Shown here: positions 16,259 to 25,055 of the stretch, in pieces
How positions within the stretch are numbered: the first letter of the stretch is position 1
How the letters are laid out: the number at the start of each line of letters is the position of its first letter
Assembly: GCA_019423795.1 (NCBI GenBank)
Contig: JAHZAT010000083.1
Coordinates: 1 to 42,006, forward strand
Origin: Clostridiales bacterium
GTDB lineage: Bacteria; Bacillota; Clostridia; Lachnospirales; Lachnospiraceae
Reading direction: 5' to 3'
DNA: 42,006 nt
Program-made: the position numbers and the translations under genes
Notes under the pieces: generated by a model
What the model saw: the letters and a program-made list of their open reading frames with translations, nothing else
The model's database searches: none
What the model was told of the DNA's origin: nothing

Positions 16259-17275
16259 TCATTCTTCATTTAAAAAAATCATAGAATTTCTTGGGAAACC
16301 GATTGTTACTTTCGTGTATTCTTCTTCTTTAGATTCGATGTAAAAACTTAGTTGTAATTTGCTGCAAAGTTTCTTACACAAATATAACCCCATCCCTGTT
16401 GATTTTTGATAGTTTCTTCCTGTAGTTCCAGTATACCCTTTGTCCGTGATCCTTGGCAAATCTTTTGGTGAGATTCCAATTCCATTGTCTCTGATTTCCA
16501 GAAGTATTTCATTCTTTTCACATCTTGCACAAAATGATATTTCTGCTTCTTCTTTTTTATATTTTATTGCATTGCTGATAACTTGATTTAATATAAATAA
16601 AACCCATTTTTCATCGCTGAAGATCTTCTGATCCAGATTCTCTATTTTAATTTTTATCTTATTTCCGATCAGACTTTTTGCATTTGCTTTTACCGCATTT
16701 TCTACCACTTCTTTTAAACTTAACTCTTTCACTAGATAGTCTTTCTCTACACTATTACTCCTCGCATAATACAATGCCTGCTCCAAATAATAATTGATCT
16801 GCTGCATTTCTTCATCCATTGCCCGTGTGATCTCACTTGGATGATTTTCAAGGATCAGTCTTGTTGCTGCCAATGGTGTTTTTACTTCATGAATCCACAT
16901 CTCAATATATTCTCGGTATCCTGCTGCCTCTATCTTATATTTCAAAATCTCATCATTCATGGACTTGTTGCACGTCTGCAATATTTCATATAGAAACTCT
17001 CCTTCTGCAAAATCCGGCAATTCTAACATTTCTGTTATCATGCATTTTTGTTCCAGTATATCCAGTTTTGCTTTCACTTTTTTATAATACCGATATTTTT
17101 TCATATACCGCTGGCATAAATAAACTCCTTCCAGAATCAATCCGATCAGCAGCAAATATATCATAAGAAAATAATTCACTTCAAAAATAAAAAGCAACAC
17201 TTCCAATAATCCCAAAAATACAATATATATCAGAATCTGGGCATACTCCATTCTAAAAAAATCTTTGGTTTTCAT
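16259..17275 (-). CDS. Intramembrane-sensing histidine kinase, BceS type
   Basis: 338 residues. Two membrane helices at about 12-32 and 36-54 with almost no extracellular loop, which marks the intramembrane-sensing class that depends on a BceAB transporter for input. H-box YIEMWIHEVKTPLAATRL (His in IHEVKTP), N-box LNQVISNAIKY, G1 DNGIGIS, G2 STGMGLYL. The ATG overlaps the regulator's stop (ATGA). The matching transporter is 1.4 kb downstream at 12.0-14.85 kb, separated by hisK and the cupin gene. Confidence 0.92.
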   Translation of the reverse strand: MKTKDFFRMEYAQILIYIVFLGLLEVLLFIFEVNYFLMIYLLLIGLILEGVYLCQRYMKKYRYYKKVKAKLDILEQKCMITEMLELPDFAEGEFLYEILQTCNKSMNDEILKYKIEAAGYREYIEMWIHEVKTPLAATRLILENHPSEITRAMDEEMQQINYYLEQALYYARSNSVEKDYLVKELSLKEVVENAVKANAKSLIGNKIKIKIENLDQKIFSDEKWVLFILNQVISNAIKYKKEEAEISFCARCEKNEILLEIRDNGIGISPKDLPRITDKGYTGTTGRNYQKSTGMGLYLCKKLCSKLQLSFYIESKEEEYTKVTIGFPRNSMIFLNEE

Positions 17276-17940
17276 ATCATATAACCCTGCCCTCTTTTTG
17301 TTTTTATAAAATCTTTCAGTCCTGCTGCTTCTAATTTTTTCCTTACACGATTGACATTCACCGTTAATGTATTATCATCAATAAATTCATTTGACTGCCA
17401 TAAGGATTCCATTAATTGATCCCTGCTTACAATACTCTCTTTATGTTGCAGTAATGTATACAATATTCTCATCTCATTTTTACTAAGTTCGATTATCTGA
17501 TCTTTATAAATAACAGTACTGCTATTGAGTTGTAGTTTCAAGCCTTGATATTGTAAAAAATCATTTACTTTTTCTTTGTGTGTTCGTTTTAACATTGCAG
17601 AAATTCTTGCCAACAAAATCTGTGTATTGTATGGTTTCGTGATAAAATCATCCGCTCCAAGATTTATACTCATTAGCTCATCCATCTCGCTATCCCTACT
17701 TGTAACAACAATGATCGGTACTTCTGATTTTTCTCTGATTGCTCTGCACACATAATAACCATCATAAAACGGAAGATTAATATCTAATAAAATCAGATCT
17801 ACATCTTCTCTCAAGCAATCCTCAACAACTGTATCAAAACGATCTAACACTATGATCTCATATCCATATTTACTTAACAAAATCTTTAATTCATTACGAA
17901 TTGATTCATGATCTTCCACGATAATGATCTTTGCTTTCAT
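17272..17940 (-). CDS. OmpR-family response regulator, BceR type
   Basis: 222 residues from the ATG at 17940, which has AAGGA 6 nt upstream. A GTG at 17955 in frame would add five residues (MIRKQ) and is less likely. Receiver domain (about 1-115) with acidic pocket VEDHE, phospho-acceptor Asp in LILLDINLPFYDG, VTSRDS and a Lys in DFITKPY; then a winged-helix DNA-binding domain (about 125-222) ending VNVNRVRKKLEAAG ... IKTKRGQGYMI. First gene of the operon with the kinase and hisK. Expected to bind the TNACA-N4-TGTAA box before the transporter operon. Confidence 0.92.
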   Translation of the reverse strand: MKAKIIIVEDHESIRNELKILLSKYGYEIIVLDRFDTVVEDCLREDVDLILLDINLPFYDGYYVCRAIREKSEVPIIVVTSRDSEMDELMSINLGADDFITKPYNTQILLARISAMLKRTHKEKVNDFLQYQGLKLQLNSSTVIYKDQIIELSKNEMRILYTLLQHKESIVSRDQLMESLWQSNEFIDDNTLTVNVNRVRKKLEAAGLKDFIKTKRGQGYMI

Positions 17941-18002
17941 TTGCTTCCTTATCACCTTTCCTTAAACCTTTCCTTATCGTATATAATATCATAAACCCTT
18001 AT

Positions 18003-18035
18003 AAAAGAAAAAGCGCCTCACATTTTGAGACGCTC
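18003..18035 (-). terminator. Terminator after serS
   Basis: Stem AGCGCCTCA (18012-18020) with TGAGACGCT (18026-18034), one G-T wobble. On the minus strand it is followed by TTTTTC. Lies 19 nt after the serS stop. Confidence 0.82.
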
Positions 18036-18053
18036 TTTTTGAATTTCTATTTC

Positions 18054-19340
18054 TTATTTTTTAGGCTGCAGAGATTCTTTTCCACCCATATATGGTCTTA
18101 AAACTTCTGGAATTGCAACGCTTCCATCTTCTCTTAAGTTGTTCTCTAAGAATGCGATCAGCATTCTAGGTGGTGCTACTACTGTATTATTTAATGTATG
18201 CGCAAAGTAATTTCCATTTTCACCTTTGACACGGATGCGCAGTCTTCTTGCCTGTGCATCACCAAGGTTAGAACAGCTTCCTACTTCAAAGTATTTCTTC
18301 TGTCTTGGAGACCAAGCTTCTACGTCAACAGATTTTACTTTCAGATCTGCTAAATCACCAGAGCAGCACTCTAATGTACGAACTGGGATATCCATAGAAC
18401 GGAATAAATCAACTGTGTTCTTCCATAATTTTTCATACCAATCCTTGCTTTCTTCTGGTTTACATACAACGATCATTTCCTGTTTCTCAAACTGATGAAT
18501 TCTGTAAACACCACGTTCTTCAATACCATGTGCTCCTTTTTCTTTTCTGAAACATGGAGAATAGCTTGTTAGTGTTTTTGGTAATTCTGCTTCTTCTGTT
18601 GTTGTATCAATAAATTTACCGATCATAGAATGTTCACTTGTACCGATCAGATATAAGTCTTCGCCTTCGATCTTATACATCATCGCATCCATTTCATCGA
18701 AACTCATAACACCTGTTACAACATTGCTTCTGATCATGAAAGGTGGTACACAATAAGTAAATCCTCGATCGATCATGAAGTCTCTTGCATAAGCAATGAC
18801 TGCAGAATGTAATCTTGCGATATCTCCCATCAGATAATAGAATCCATTACCTGCAACTTTTCTTGCACTGTCAAGATCGATTCCATCAAAACTTTCCATG
18901 ATTTCTGTATGATATGGAACTTCAAAATCAGGAACAACTGGCTCACCAAATCTTTCAAGTTCTACGTTTTCACTGTCATCTTTTCCGATTGGTACAGATG
19001 GATCAATGATATTTGGAATTGTCATCATGATCTCTTTGATCTTTTCTTCAACAACTTTTTCTCTTTCACTTAATTCTTCAATACGATCAGCAGATGCTGT
19101 AACCTGTTTTTTTACTTCTTCTGCTTCTTCTTTTTTACCCTGTCCCATCAGTGCACCGATCTGTTTGGATAATTTATTACGATCCGCACGAAGTGCCTGA
19201 ACTTCCTGTTTGATCTCACGGTTTTCTTTATCCAGTTCAATGACCTCATCAACTAACGGTAATTTACGATCCTGGAATTTGTTTTTGATGTTCTGTTTTA
19301 CTACATCTGGATTTTCTCTTAAAAATTTAATATCTAACAT
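18054..19340 (-). CDS. serS: Seryl-tRNA synthetase
   Basis: 428 residues from the ATG at 19340, which GGAGG precedes by 5 nt (a TTG four codons further upstream would swallow the SD). Charges tRNA-Ser. An N-terminal coiled-coil arm (about 25-105, rich in Lys/Glu with KQEVQALRADRNKLSKQ) clamps the long variable arm of tRNA-Ser. The class II core has motif 2 FRKEKGAHG...RGVYRIHQFEKQE and motif 3 NNTVVAPPRMLIAFLENN. Last gene of the parA-parB-DUF4446-serS run, 12 nt after the previous stop, so no room for a T-box leader. Confidence 0.97.
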   Translation of the reverse strand: MLDIKFLRENPDVVKQNIKNKFQDRKLPLVDEVIELDKENREIKQEVQALRADRNKLSKQIGALMGQGKKEEAEEVKKQVTASADRIEELSEREKVVEEKIKEIMMTIPNIIDPSVPIGKDDSENVELERFGEPVVPDFEVPYHTEIMESFDGIDLDSARKVAGNGFYYLMGDIARLHSAVIAYARDFMIDRGFTYCVPPFMIRSNVVTGVMSFDEMDAMMYKIEGEDLYLIGTSEHSMIGKFIDTTTEEAELPKTLTSYSPCFRKEKGAHGIEERGVYRIHQFEKQEMIVVCKPEESKDWYEKLWKNTVDLFRSMDIPVRTLECCSGDLADLKVKSVDVEAWSPRQKKYFEVGSCSNLGDAQARRLRIRVKGENGNYFAHTLNNTVVAPPRMLIAFLENNLREDGSVAIPEVLRPYMGGKESLQPKK

Positions 19341-19352
19341 TTTTTCCTCCAA

Positions 19353-19844
19353 TTATTTATTGATACATTTTTCTAATGTCAATTTTTCCTCATTTGATAA
19401 TGCTACTTTTGAAGCACCATTTCTAATTTCTTTTGCATAGACATAAGTTGCATTCTGACTGCTCATTCCATTTAAAAGTGTTCCATTATTATTATGGTCA
19501 AGTAATGCGATTACAAAGCTTGTTTCTCCACCCATATCAGAAAATGCATTATATTTATAGACTTCCATCTTAGAAAAACTGCTCTTATGCTCTTCGTCAA
19601 TTCTCTGTATTTCCTGTTCAAGAAAGTCTTGTTCCACAATGATCTCATTTAATTTATCAAATCTTTTAACGATACTTTCCTCTAACGATTTTCCATCTTT
19701 CCCAGATAAAAACTTTTCATATCGTTTTTTTAATTTCCCAACTTTTACTAAAGCAACGATCACAAGAATCAGTGCTAAAAGTAATGCTGCTGCAAGACCA
19801 ATCACTACATATTCCATGCCTACACTGTTAAAAAAATCTGTCAT
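19353..19844 (-). CDS. DUF4446 family membrane protein
   Basis: 163 residues. One membrane helix near the N-terminus (about 13-33, VIGLAAALLLALILVIVALVK), a charged helical stretch to about 90, then a small conserved alpha/beta domain (SKMEVYKYNAFSDMGGETSFVIALLD). This family sits next to parB in many Firmicutes, and its function is unknown. Located 12 nt after parB and 12 nt before serS, clearly one operon. The constant position beside parABS hints at a role linked to chromosome segregation or the membrane, but that is only context. Confidence 0.85.
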   Translation of the reverse strand: MTDFFNSVGMEYVVIGLAAALLLALILVIVALVKVGKLKKRYEKFLSGKDGKSLEESIVKRFDKLNEIIVEQDFLEQEIQRIDEEHKSSFSKMEVYKYNAFSDMGGETSFVIALLDHNNNGTLLNGMSSQNATYVYAKEIRNGASKVALSNEEKLTLEKCINK

Positions 19845-19856
19845 CTTATGTTCCTC

Positions 19857-20777
19857 CTAAATTGATCTGATCATATCCACGATACGTTCTAACTCATCGC
19901 GTGAATAATACTCAATTTCTATTTTTCCTTTATTATTCTTCTTATTTTTGATACTGACTTTACTTCCTAAAATCTGTTTCATAGATTCTTCTAATTCAGT
20001 GTAAAGGAAATCATGAACATCTTTTTCTTCTTTTTTATTTTTTTTGATTTTCTTCAGATCTTTTACCAGCTTTTCAATGTCTCTAACACTTAATTTTTCA
20101 TCAAAAACTTTCTGAGCAATTTCATATTGTTTCTCCTTATTTGAGATTGCTAATAAAGCTCTTGCATGTCCTGTGCTGATCATCTCTTCCTCTAGCATCT
20201 TCTGTACTCTTGGATCTAGTTTTAAAAGTCTTAATGAGTTGGTAATTGATGCACGACTCTTACTTACTTTCGTCGCAACCTCATCCTGTTTTAATTCAAA
20301 TTCTTCCATCAATCGCTTATAAGCCATTGCTTCTTCAATTGGATTTAAGTTATCTCTCTGAATGTTTTCAATCAGTGCAATTTCTACAATTTCATTTTCA
20401 TTGTATTTTCTAATCATAACTGGAACTTCATTCAATCCTGCCTGTTTTGCAGCTCTCCATCTTCTCTCCCCTGCAATGATCTCATAGAAATCATCCTTTG
20501 GAGTAACGAGGATTGGCTGTAACATTCCATACTGTTTAATAGAATCTGCAAGTTCCTGCAACGTATCCTCATCAAACTGATTTCTTGGTTGATCTGGATT
20601 CGGCTCAATCTTATCGATTGGCAAAGCAAGTTCCTTTTTCGTTTCTTCTTTTTTCTTTGTTTTCGACGATCTCGAAACTTTTTTCTTTACCTGCTCAACG
20701 TCTTCTTCGTCAACGATTGGTGCTTTTGGAATCAGCGTATTTAAACCTCTTCCAAGTCCCATTTTTTTTGCTGACAT
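19857..20777 (-). CDS. parB: Chromosome-partitioning protein ParB (Spo0J)
   Basis: 306 residues. Binds parS and spreads as a CTP-dependent clamp, loading SMC and working with ParA. N-terminal ParA-interaction segment (KMGLGRGLNTLIP, 5-17), CTPase domain with PNPDQPRNQFDE and GERRWRAAKQAG (the GERR C-motif), ENIQRDNLNPIEEA, then an HTH DNA-binding domain (about 150-200, LKQDEVATKVSKSRASITNSLRLLKL) and a C-terminal dimer domain. The ATG overlaps the parA stop by one base (TAATG). Two parS sites lie just upstream of parA. Confidence 0.97.
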   Translation of the reverse strand: MSAKKMGLGRGLNTLIPKAPIVDEEDVEQVKKKVSRSSKTKKKEETKKELALPIDKIEPNPDQPRNQFDEDTLQELADSIKQYGMLQPILVTPKDDFYEIIAGERRWRAAKQAGLNEVPVMIRKYNENEIVEIALIENIQRDNLNPIEEAMAYKRLMEEFELKQDEVATKVSKSRASITNSLRLLKLDPRVQKMLEEEMISTGHARALLAISNKEKQYEIAQKVFDEKLSVRDIEKLVKDLKKIKKNKKEEKDVHDFLYTELEESMKQILGSKVSIKNKKNNKGKIEIEYYSRDELERIVDMIRSI

Positions 20778-21547
20778 TAATTTTCACCTCCATTTTCGAT
20801 AACTTCTTCTGCCAGAAGGTCGTAACTTTCTGCTCCTGAAGAACGAGGGTCATACAAATTGATTGGAAGTCCATGACTTGGTGCTTCTGCCAGACGTACA
20901 TTTCTTGGGATGATCGTTTTGTAAATATTCTGATTCAAATATGATTTTACATTCTCAACAACCTGCAATGACAGATTTGTTCTGGCATCATACATTGTAA
21001 ATACAACACCCTCTATTGTAAGATCTGGATTCAAACTCTTCTGAATCAATTCAATCGTATAGATCAACTGAGTTAATCCATCTAATGCATAAAATTCACA
21101 TTGAATTGGAACGATCACTGTATTCGCTGCTGTCATCGCATTAACCGTTAGCATTCCCAATGCTGGCGGACAGTCAATAATTATGAAATCATATTGTTTC
21201 TTTACTTTCTCAAGATTATGTTTCATGATGAACTGCATCTTATCAACGGTCATCAATTCGATCTCGGCTCCGGCCAGATTTCGATTTGCTGGAAGTAAGG
21301 ATAAATTATCAAACAAGTCTTTAACGATACAATTCTGTATCTTCTCTTCTCCTGTGATCACCTCATAAGTTGTCTTATCCAGCTCGTTTTTTTCTAATCC
21401 CAAGCCACTGGTGGTATTCCCCTGTGGGTCCATATCAACGAGTAAAGTCTTTTTTCCTCTTGCAGCTAATGCTGCCGAAAGATTTACCGCTGTCGTTGTC
21501 TTTCCAACTCCACCTTTCTGGTTGGCAATTGCAATAATTCTTCCCAT
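20777..21547 (-). CDS. parA: Chromosome-partitioning ATPase ParA (Soj)
   Basis: 256 residues. Deviant Walker A KGGVGKTTTAVNL (11-23), Walker A' LVDMDPQGN, Walker B FIIIDCPPALG. ATP-dependent dimer that binds DNA non-specifically and is stimulated by ParB; in Firmicutes Soj also regulates DnaA. Start ATG preceded by AAAAGGAG. A TATAAT -10 (21569-21574) lies about 20 nt upstream, and the parS at 21600-21615 sits where the -35 region begins or just beyond, so ParB binding may affect its transcription. Confidence 0.97.
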   Translation of the reverse strand: MGRIIAIANQKGGVGKTTTAVNLSAALAARGKKTLLVDMDPQGNTTSGLGLEKNELDKTTYEVITGEEKIQNCIVKDLFDNLSLLPANRNLAGAEIELMTVDKMQFIMKHNLEKVKKQYDFIIIDCPPALGMLTVNAMTAANTVIVPIQCEFYALDGLTQLIYTIELIQKSLNPDLTIEGVVFTMYDARTNLSLQVVENVKSYLNQNIYKTIIPRNVRLAEAPSHGLPINLYDPRSSGAESYDLLAEEVIENGGEN

Positions 21548-21599
21548 TTTTTTCTCCTTTTGAACAATATTATAACACTAATTATTTTTCATTGCTACA

Positions 21600-21615
21600 T
21601 GTTTCACGTGAAACA
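21600..21615. promoter_or_regulatory. parS site 1
   Basis: TGTTTCACGTGAAACA, a perfect 16-bp palindrome matching the bacterial parS consensus, 53 bp upstream of parA. Confidence 0.97.
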
Positions 21616-21679
21616 TTTATTAATTTTTGTGCAATTTCGCTTTTATAACTATTAAGATTCTTTTCGTTTTTATATTGAA

Positions 21680-21695
21680 TGTTTCACGTGAAACA
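21680..21695. promoter_or_regulatory. parS site 2
   Basis: A second identical TGTTTCACGTGAAACA, 80 bp from the first (start to start). Both are followed by TTTATTAA. Confidence 0.97.
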
Positions 21696-21730
21696 TTTAT
21701 TAAATAATCAATGCATACTACTATTTTTCA

Positions 21731-21770
21731 AGAAGAAAAATGGAGTGTCTTCACAAATAAGAACACTCCA
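21731..21770 (-). terminator. Terminator after argS
   Basis: TGGAGTGT (21741-21748) pairs with ACACTCCA (21763-21770), 14-nt loop. Minus-strand T run TTTTTCTTCTT follows. About 60 nt after the argS stop. Confidence 0.7.
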
Positions 21771-21831
21771 TAATTCCACATATTTTTTAAAATCTTATCA
21801 TCTGCTATTTATTTACTCAAATTTGATTTTA

Positions 21832-23517
21832 TTACATTTGTTCAGGACACTGAATTCCTAATAGATCCAAACCATCTTTAATTACTTGTTTTGCTAAGAT
21901 CACAATCTTAACTCTCGCTTCTTTTAACTTCTGATCTTCCACATTACACTGGTTTTCATGATAGAAACGGTTAAAACTTTGAGCTACTCCCATTACATAT
22001 CTTGAGATCACAGATGGTTCTAATCTATCTGCTGCCACCTTGATCACTTCAGGGAATCTTTCAATCTCTTTTAATAATGCAACAGATGTTTCATCTGTTA
22101 CTAAAGATGGATCGATCTCTCCAACTTCTGTGATTCCTGTTTTTCTTAATACACTTGCCGCACGTGCATATGTGTACTGAACATAAGGACCTGTTTCCCC
22201 ATCAAAGCTGTGTATCTTCTCCCATGTAAATGTTACATCTTTAATTCTCTGATTATATAGGTCATTAAAGATAATTGCTCCGATTCCAACTTTCTGTGCA
22301 ACATCCTCTTTATCCTTCAGATCTGGATTCTTCTCTGCAATAATTTCTCTAATCTTAGATACTGATTCTTTTAAGATATCTTCTGCATATACGATGTTAC
22401 CACTTCTTGTAGAAAGTTTTCCACCTTCTAAACTTACTAATCCATAAGGTACATGAATTAAGTTTTCTTTAGCCCATTCATATCCCATTAACTCAACAAC
22501 TTTAAATACTTGAGCAAAATGTAATTTCTGCTCTAATCCTGTAACATAAATACATTTATCAAAGTTATATTCTTTCTTACGATAGAAAATAGCAGCAAGA
22601 TCACGAGTTGCATAAATACTGCTTCCGTCTTTCTTCATAACCAGACAAGGAGCCATATCATATTCATCAAGATCAACGATCATTGCTCCTTCACTTTCTT
22701 TTAGCAGATTCTTTTCTTTTAATTCTTCTACAACTGCTGCTGTCTTATCACGATAGAAACTTTCTCCTGTATAATGATCAAAATCCATATTCAGCATCTT
22801 ATAAATTCTCTTATATTCTACCATACTGATATCTTTGAACCATTCCCAGATAGATAAAGCTTCTTCATCTCCTTGTTCCATCTTCGCAAACCATTCACGT
22901 GCCTGATCATTTAATGTATCATCTTTCTCTGCTTCCTCATGGAATTTTACGTAGATTCTTAATAACTCTGGAATACCTTTTTCTTCTACAGCTTCTTTAC
23001 TGCCCCATTTTTTATATGCAACGATCAGTTTACCAAATTGTGTTCCCCAATCACCTAAGTGATTAATTCTTTCTACCTTATATCCAAGCTTATCAAAAAT
23101 ATGATATAAAGAGTTTCCAATAATCGTTGTTCTTAAATGCCCAACGTGGAAGTTCTTTGCAATGTTTGGAGAAGAATAATCGATACATACTGTTTTTCCT
23201 TTTCCAATTTCCTGTGCACCATAAGTACCGTTTACCTTTGCCAGTACTTCTTTTACATAATTCTCTTTATTCAAGAAGAAGTTTACATATGGTCCCATTG
23301 CTTCTACTTTTGATACATCTTCACTTGCAGGAATCTTTTCTGCAATCTCTGTTGCGATCATATTCGGAGCTTTACGAAATACTTTTGCTAACTGAAAACA
23401 TGGAAATGCAAAATCTCCCATATCATCTTTTGGTGGTATTTCAAGAATCCCATCAATTTTTTCTTTATCTAATTCTTCAATTGTTTGATCTAGTAGATTA
23501 ATAACTTTATTTCTCAT
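21832..23517 (-). CDS. argS: Arginyl-tRNA synthetase
   Basis: 561 residues, class I synthetase. N-terminal additional domain (about 1-115) that contacts the tRNA D-loop; HIGH motif as HVGHL in NIAKNFHVGHLRTT (about 120-133); KMSKS position carried by KLSTRSG, as is common in ArgRS; C-terminal DALR anticodon-binding domain. Charges tRNA-Arg in the cytosol. It stands 12 nt after an unrecognised coiled-coil gene. Confidence 0.97.
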   Translation of the reverse strand: MRNKVINLLDQTIEELDKEKIDGILEIPPKDDMGDFAFPCFQLAKVFRKAPNMIATEIAEKIPASEDVSKVEAMGPYVNFFLNKENYVKEVLAKVNGTYGAQEIGKGKTVCIDYSSPNIAKNFHVGHLRTTIIGNSLYHIFDKLGYKVERINHLGDWGTQFGKLIVAYKKWGSKEAVEEKGIPELLRIYVKFHEEAEKDDTLNDQAREWFAKMEQGDEEALSIWEWFKDISMVEYKRIYKMLNMDFDHYTGESFYRDKTAAVVEELKEKNLLKESEGAMIVDLDEYDMAPCLVMKKDGSSIYATRDLAAIFYRKKEYNFDKCIYVTGLEQKLHFAQVFKVVELMGYEWAKENLIHVPYGLVSLEGGKLSTRSGNIVYAEDILKESVSKIREIIAEKNPDLKDKEDVAQKVGIGAIIFNDLYNQRIKDVTFTWEKIHSFDGETGPYVQYTYARAASVLRKTGITEVGEIDPSLVTDETSVALLKEIERFPEVIKVAADRLEPSVISRYVMGVAQSFNRFYHENQCNVEDQKLKEARVKIVILAKQVIKDGLDLLGIQCPEQM

Positions 23518-23529
23518 AATCTTCCCTTT

Positions 23530-24282
23530 CTACATCTCTATCATAGTCTGGATCACCACTGCATTTGTTTTCCATCGTTCAATAGAAAATTCTTTTGTTA
23601 GTTTATTTTCTAAAACAGAACGCTTCTCATAGAAATCTTTTGCATTTTTTATCACTTTTGGTTTTGCTTCAATATTAATTAATATTTTATACTCATCAAT
23701 ATTCATTTCAAAATTAAGAACAAAAACACCTATCTCATTTAAAAGACTCTCCAACACTGCCTGAAAACCTTTTAAAAATGAAAATGTCATGCATACTTTT
23801 GAACTCTCTGATGAATCCTGATAATTGATACGTTGTGTTGGATAAAGTTTCTTAACATATCCCATCAATTGTTCAAATGCTGGAACAAACAATATTTTCT
23901 GATCTTCCCTTTCCACAAATTCTTCTGCAAAAAGGCAAGTCTCTTCCAGTCCCTTCTGGTAATCATGTAATTTTGTTATCTTTTCTTCTTTTTCACGCAG
24001 GATCATCTGAAATTCATGAATCTCTTTCTCAATCTGAATCATATCCTCAGAAACAGGCTGCTTCTCCTCCTCAATCTCCAGTGGAAGCGGAGAAAATACC
24101 TTTCGGATCTGATAGATCTTCTGCTGATTATTGATCGCACCTTCTTTTTCATTCTTCTCCTGAATCATATCCTGCATCTTATGATTCAGTTGATTTCGAT
24201 CAGTTTTCAATTCCTGAATCTGTTCTTCCAAATAGTCATATAACTGATCGATCAGGTGACTTTTATCTTTGTTTTTTTCCAT
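23530..24282 (-). CDS. Hypothetical coiled-coil protein
   Basis: 250 residues, not recognised. Residues about 5-60 and 78-125 are highly charged with heptad-like patterns (LYDYLEEQIQELKTDRNQL; EDMIQIEKEIHEFQMILREKEEKI), predicting two coiled coils split by a Pro-containing hinge (VFSPLPLEIEEE). From about 135 to 250 it looks like a small alpha/beta domain (ILFVPAFEQLMGYVKKLYPTQRINY; VLNFEMNIDEYKILINIEAKPKV), perhaps distantly like a two-component kinase core, but no H, N or G box is seen. No signal peptide or membrane helix, so cytosolic. SD is weak (GTGGGA). It lies between rsmG and argS, 59 nt after rsmG's stop. Confidence 0.7.
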   Translation of the reverse strand: MEKNKDKSHLIDQLYDYLEEQIQELKTDRNQLNHKMQDMIQEKNEKEGAINNQQKIYQIRKVFSPLPLEIEEEKQPVSEDMIQIEKEIHEFQMILREKEEKITKLHDYQKGLEETCLFAEEFVEREDQKILFVPAFEQLMGYVKKLYPTQRINYQDSSESSKVCMTFSFLKGFQAVLESLLNEIGVFVLNFEMNIDEYKILINIEAKPKVIKNAKDFYEKRSVLENKLTKEFSIERWKTNAVVIQTMIEM

Positions 24283-24341
24283 AATTTTCCCACTTTCTTT
24301 TTATCATAAACGATAAGGAAAAGAAATGAAAGTATAAACTT

Positions 24342-25052
24342 CTAGCAAATCGGTTCTTTTGTCGGCAATCCTGCTTTTCTCGGAAAACGTTTTGGTGTTG
24401 CTTTTGTCTTATGAATCTTTAAGATCGTTCTCGCCATATCCGTATCCGGAATCTCAAAAGAAATAATATCCTCAATGCTGCCGCCTAAAATTTTCACTGC
24501 TTTCTTTGAATTTGCTGCTTCCTCTTTAATATCTCCTGATTTATATGGCAGAAAATATCCATCCTCTTTTACATAAGGAAGACAATATTCTGATAAAACT
24601 GTCAGATTGGCAACAGCCCTTGAAACAACATAATCAAATTGTTCTCTATATTCCTTTTGTTTTGCAAAATCTTCCGCTCTTCCATGAATTGCTGTAATCT
24701 TTTCAAGTCCAAGTGCTTCTATCACTTCATTTAAGAATTTAATACGCTTATTTAAAGAATCCAGTAACACGATCTCTAATTCTGGAAATGCGATCTTTAA
24801 TGGAATTCCTGGAAATCCCGCACCTGTTCCAATATCAAGAATTTTTTGACCAGTTAAAGAAACTCCACTCTTGATCAATGCAAGACTATCAGCAAAGTGT
24901 TTATCGATCACTTCATTCTTCTCCGTGATTGCTGTCAGATTCATCACTTTATTCTTCTCAACAAGCATCTCATAGTATGTTTCAAACTGCTCTAACTGAT
25001 GATCGCTCAATTTAATTCCCAATGCAGCTGCTTTTTCTCTTAATCTCTCCAT
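24342..25052 (-). CDS. rsmG: 16S rRNA (guanine-N7) methyltransferase RsmG
   Basis: 236 residues. SAM-dependent methylation of the 16S 530 loop (G527 in E. coli numbering). Motif I DIGTGAGFPGIPLKIAF (about 71-87), motif II VLLDSLNKRIKFL, VSRAVANL. The SD (AGGAG) is inside the last codons of mnmG and the two genes are 3 nt apart. Loss of this gene is known to give low-level streptomycin resistance. Confidence 0.95.
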   Translation of the reverse strand: MERLREKAAALGIKLSDHQLEQFETYYEMLVEKNKVMNLTAITEKNEVIDKHFADSLALIKSGVSLTGQKILDIGTGAGFPGIPLKIAFPELEIVLLDSLNKRIKFLNEVIEALGLEKITAIHGRAEDFAKQKEYREQFDYVVSRAVANLTVLSEYCLPYVKEDGYFLPYKSGDIKEEAANSKKAVKILGGSIEDIISFEIPDTDMARTILKIHKTKATPKRFPRKAGLPTKEPIC

Positions 25053-25055
25053 CTA

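Noticed and set aside
19341..19352. N-terminal extension of serS from a TTG (MEEK)
   Set aside because: The extra codons contain the GGAGG ribosome site of the ATG at 19340.
19341..19400. T-box riboswitch before serS
   Set aside because: Only 12 nt separate serS from the upstream gene, so no leader can fit.
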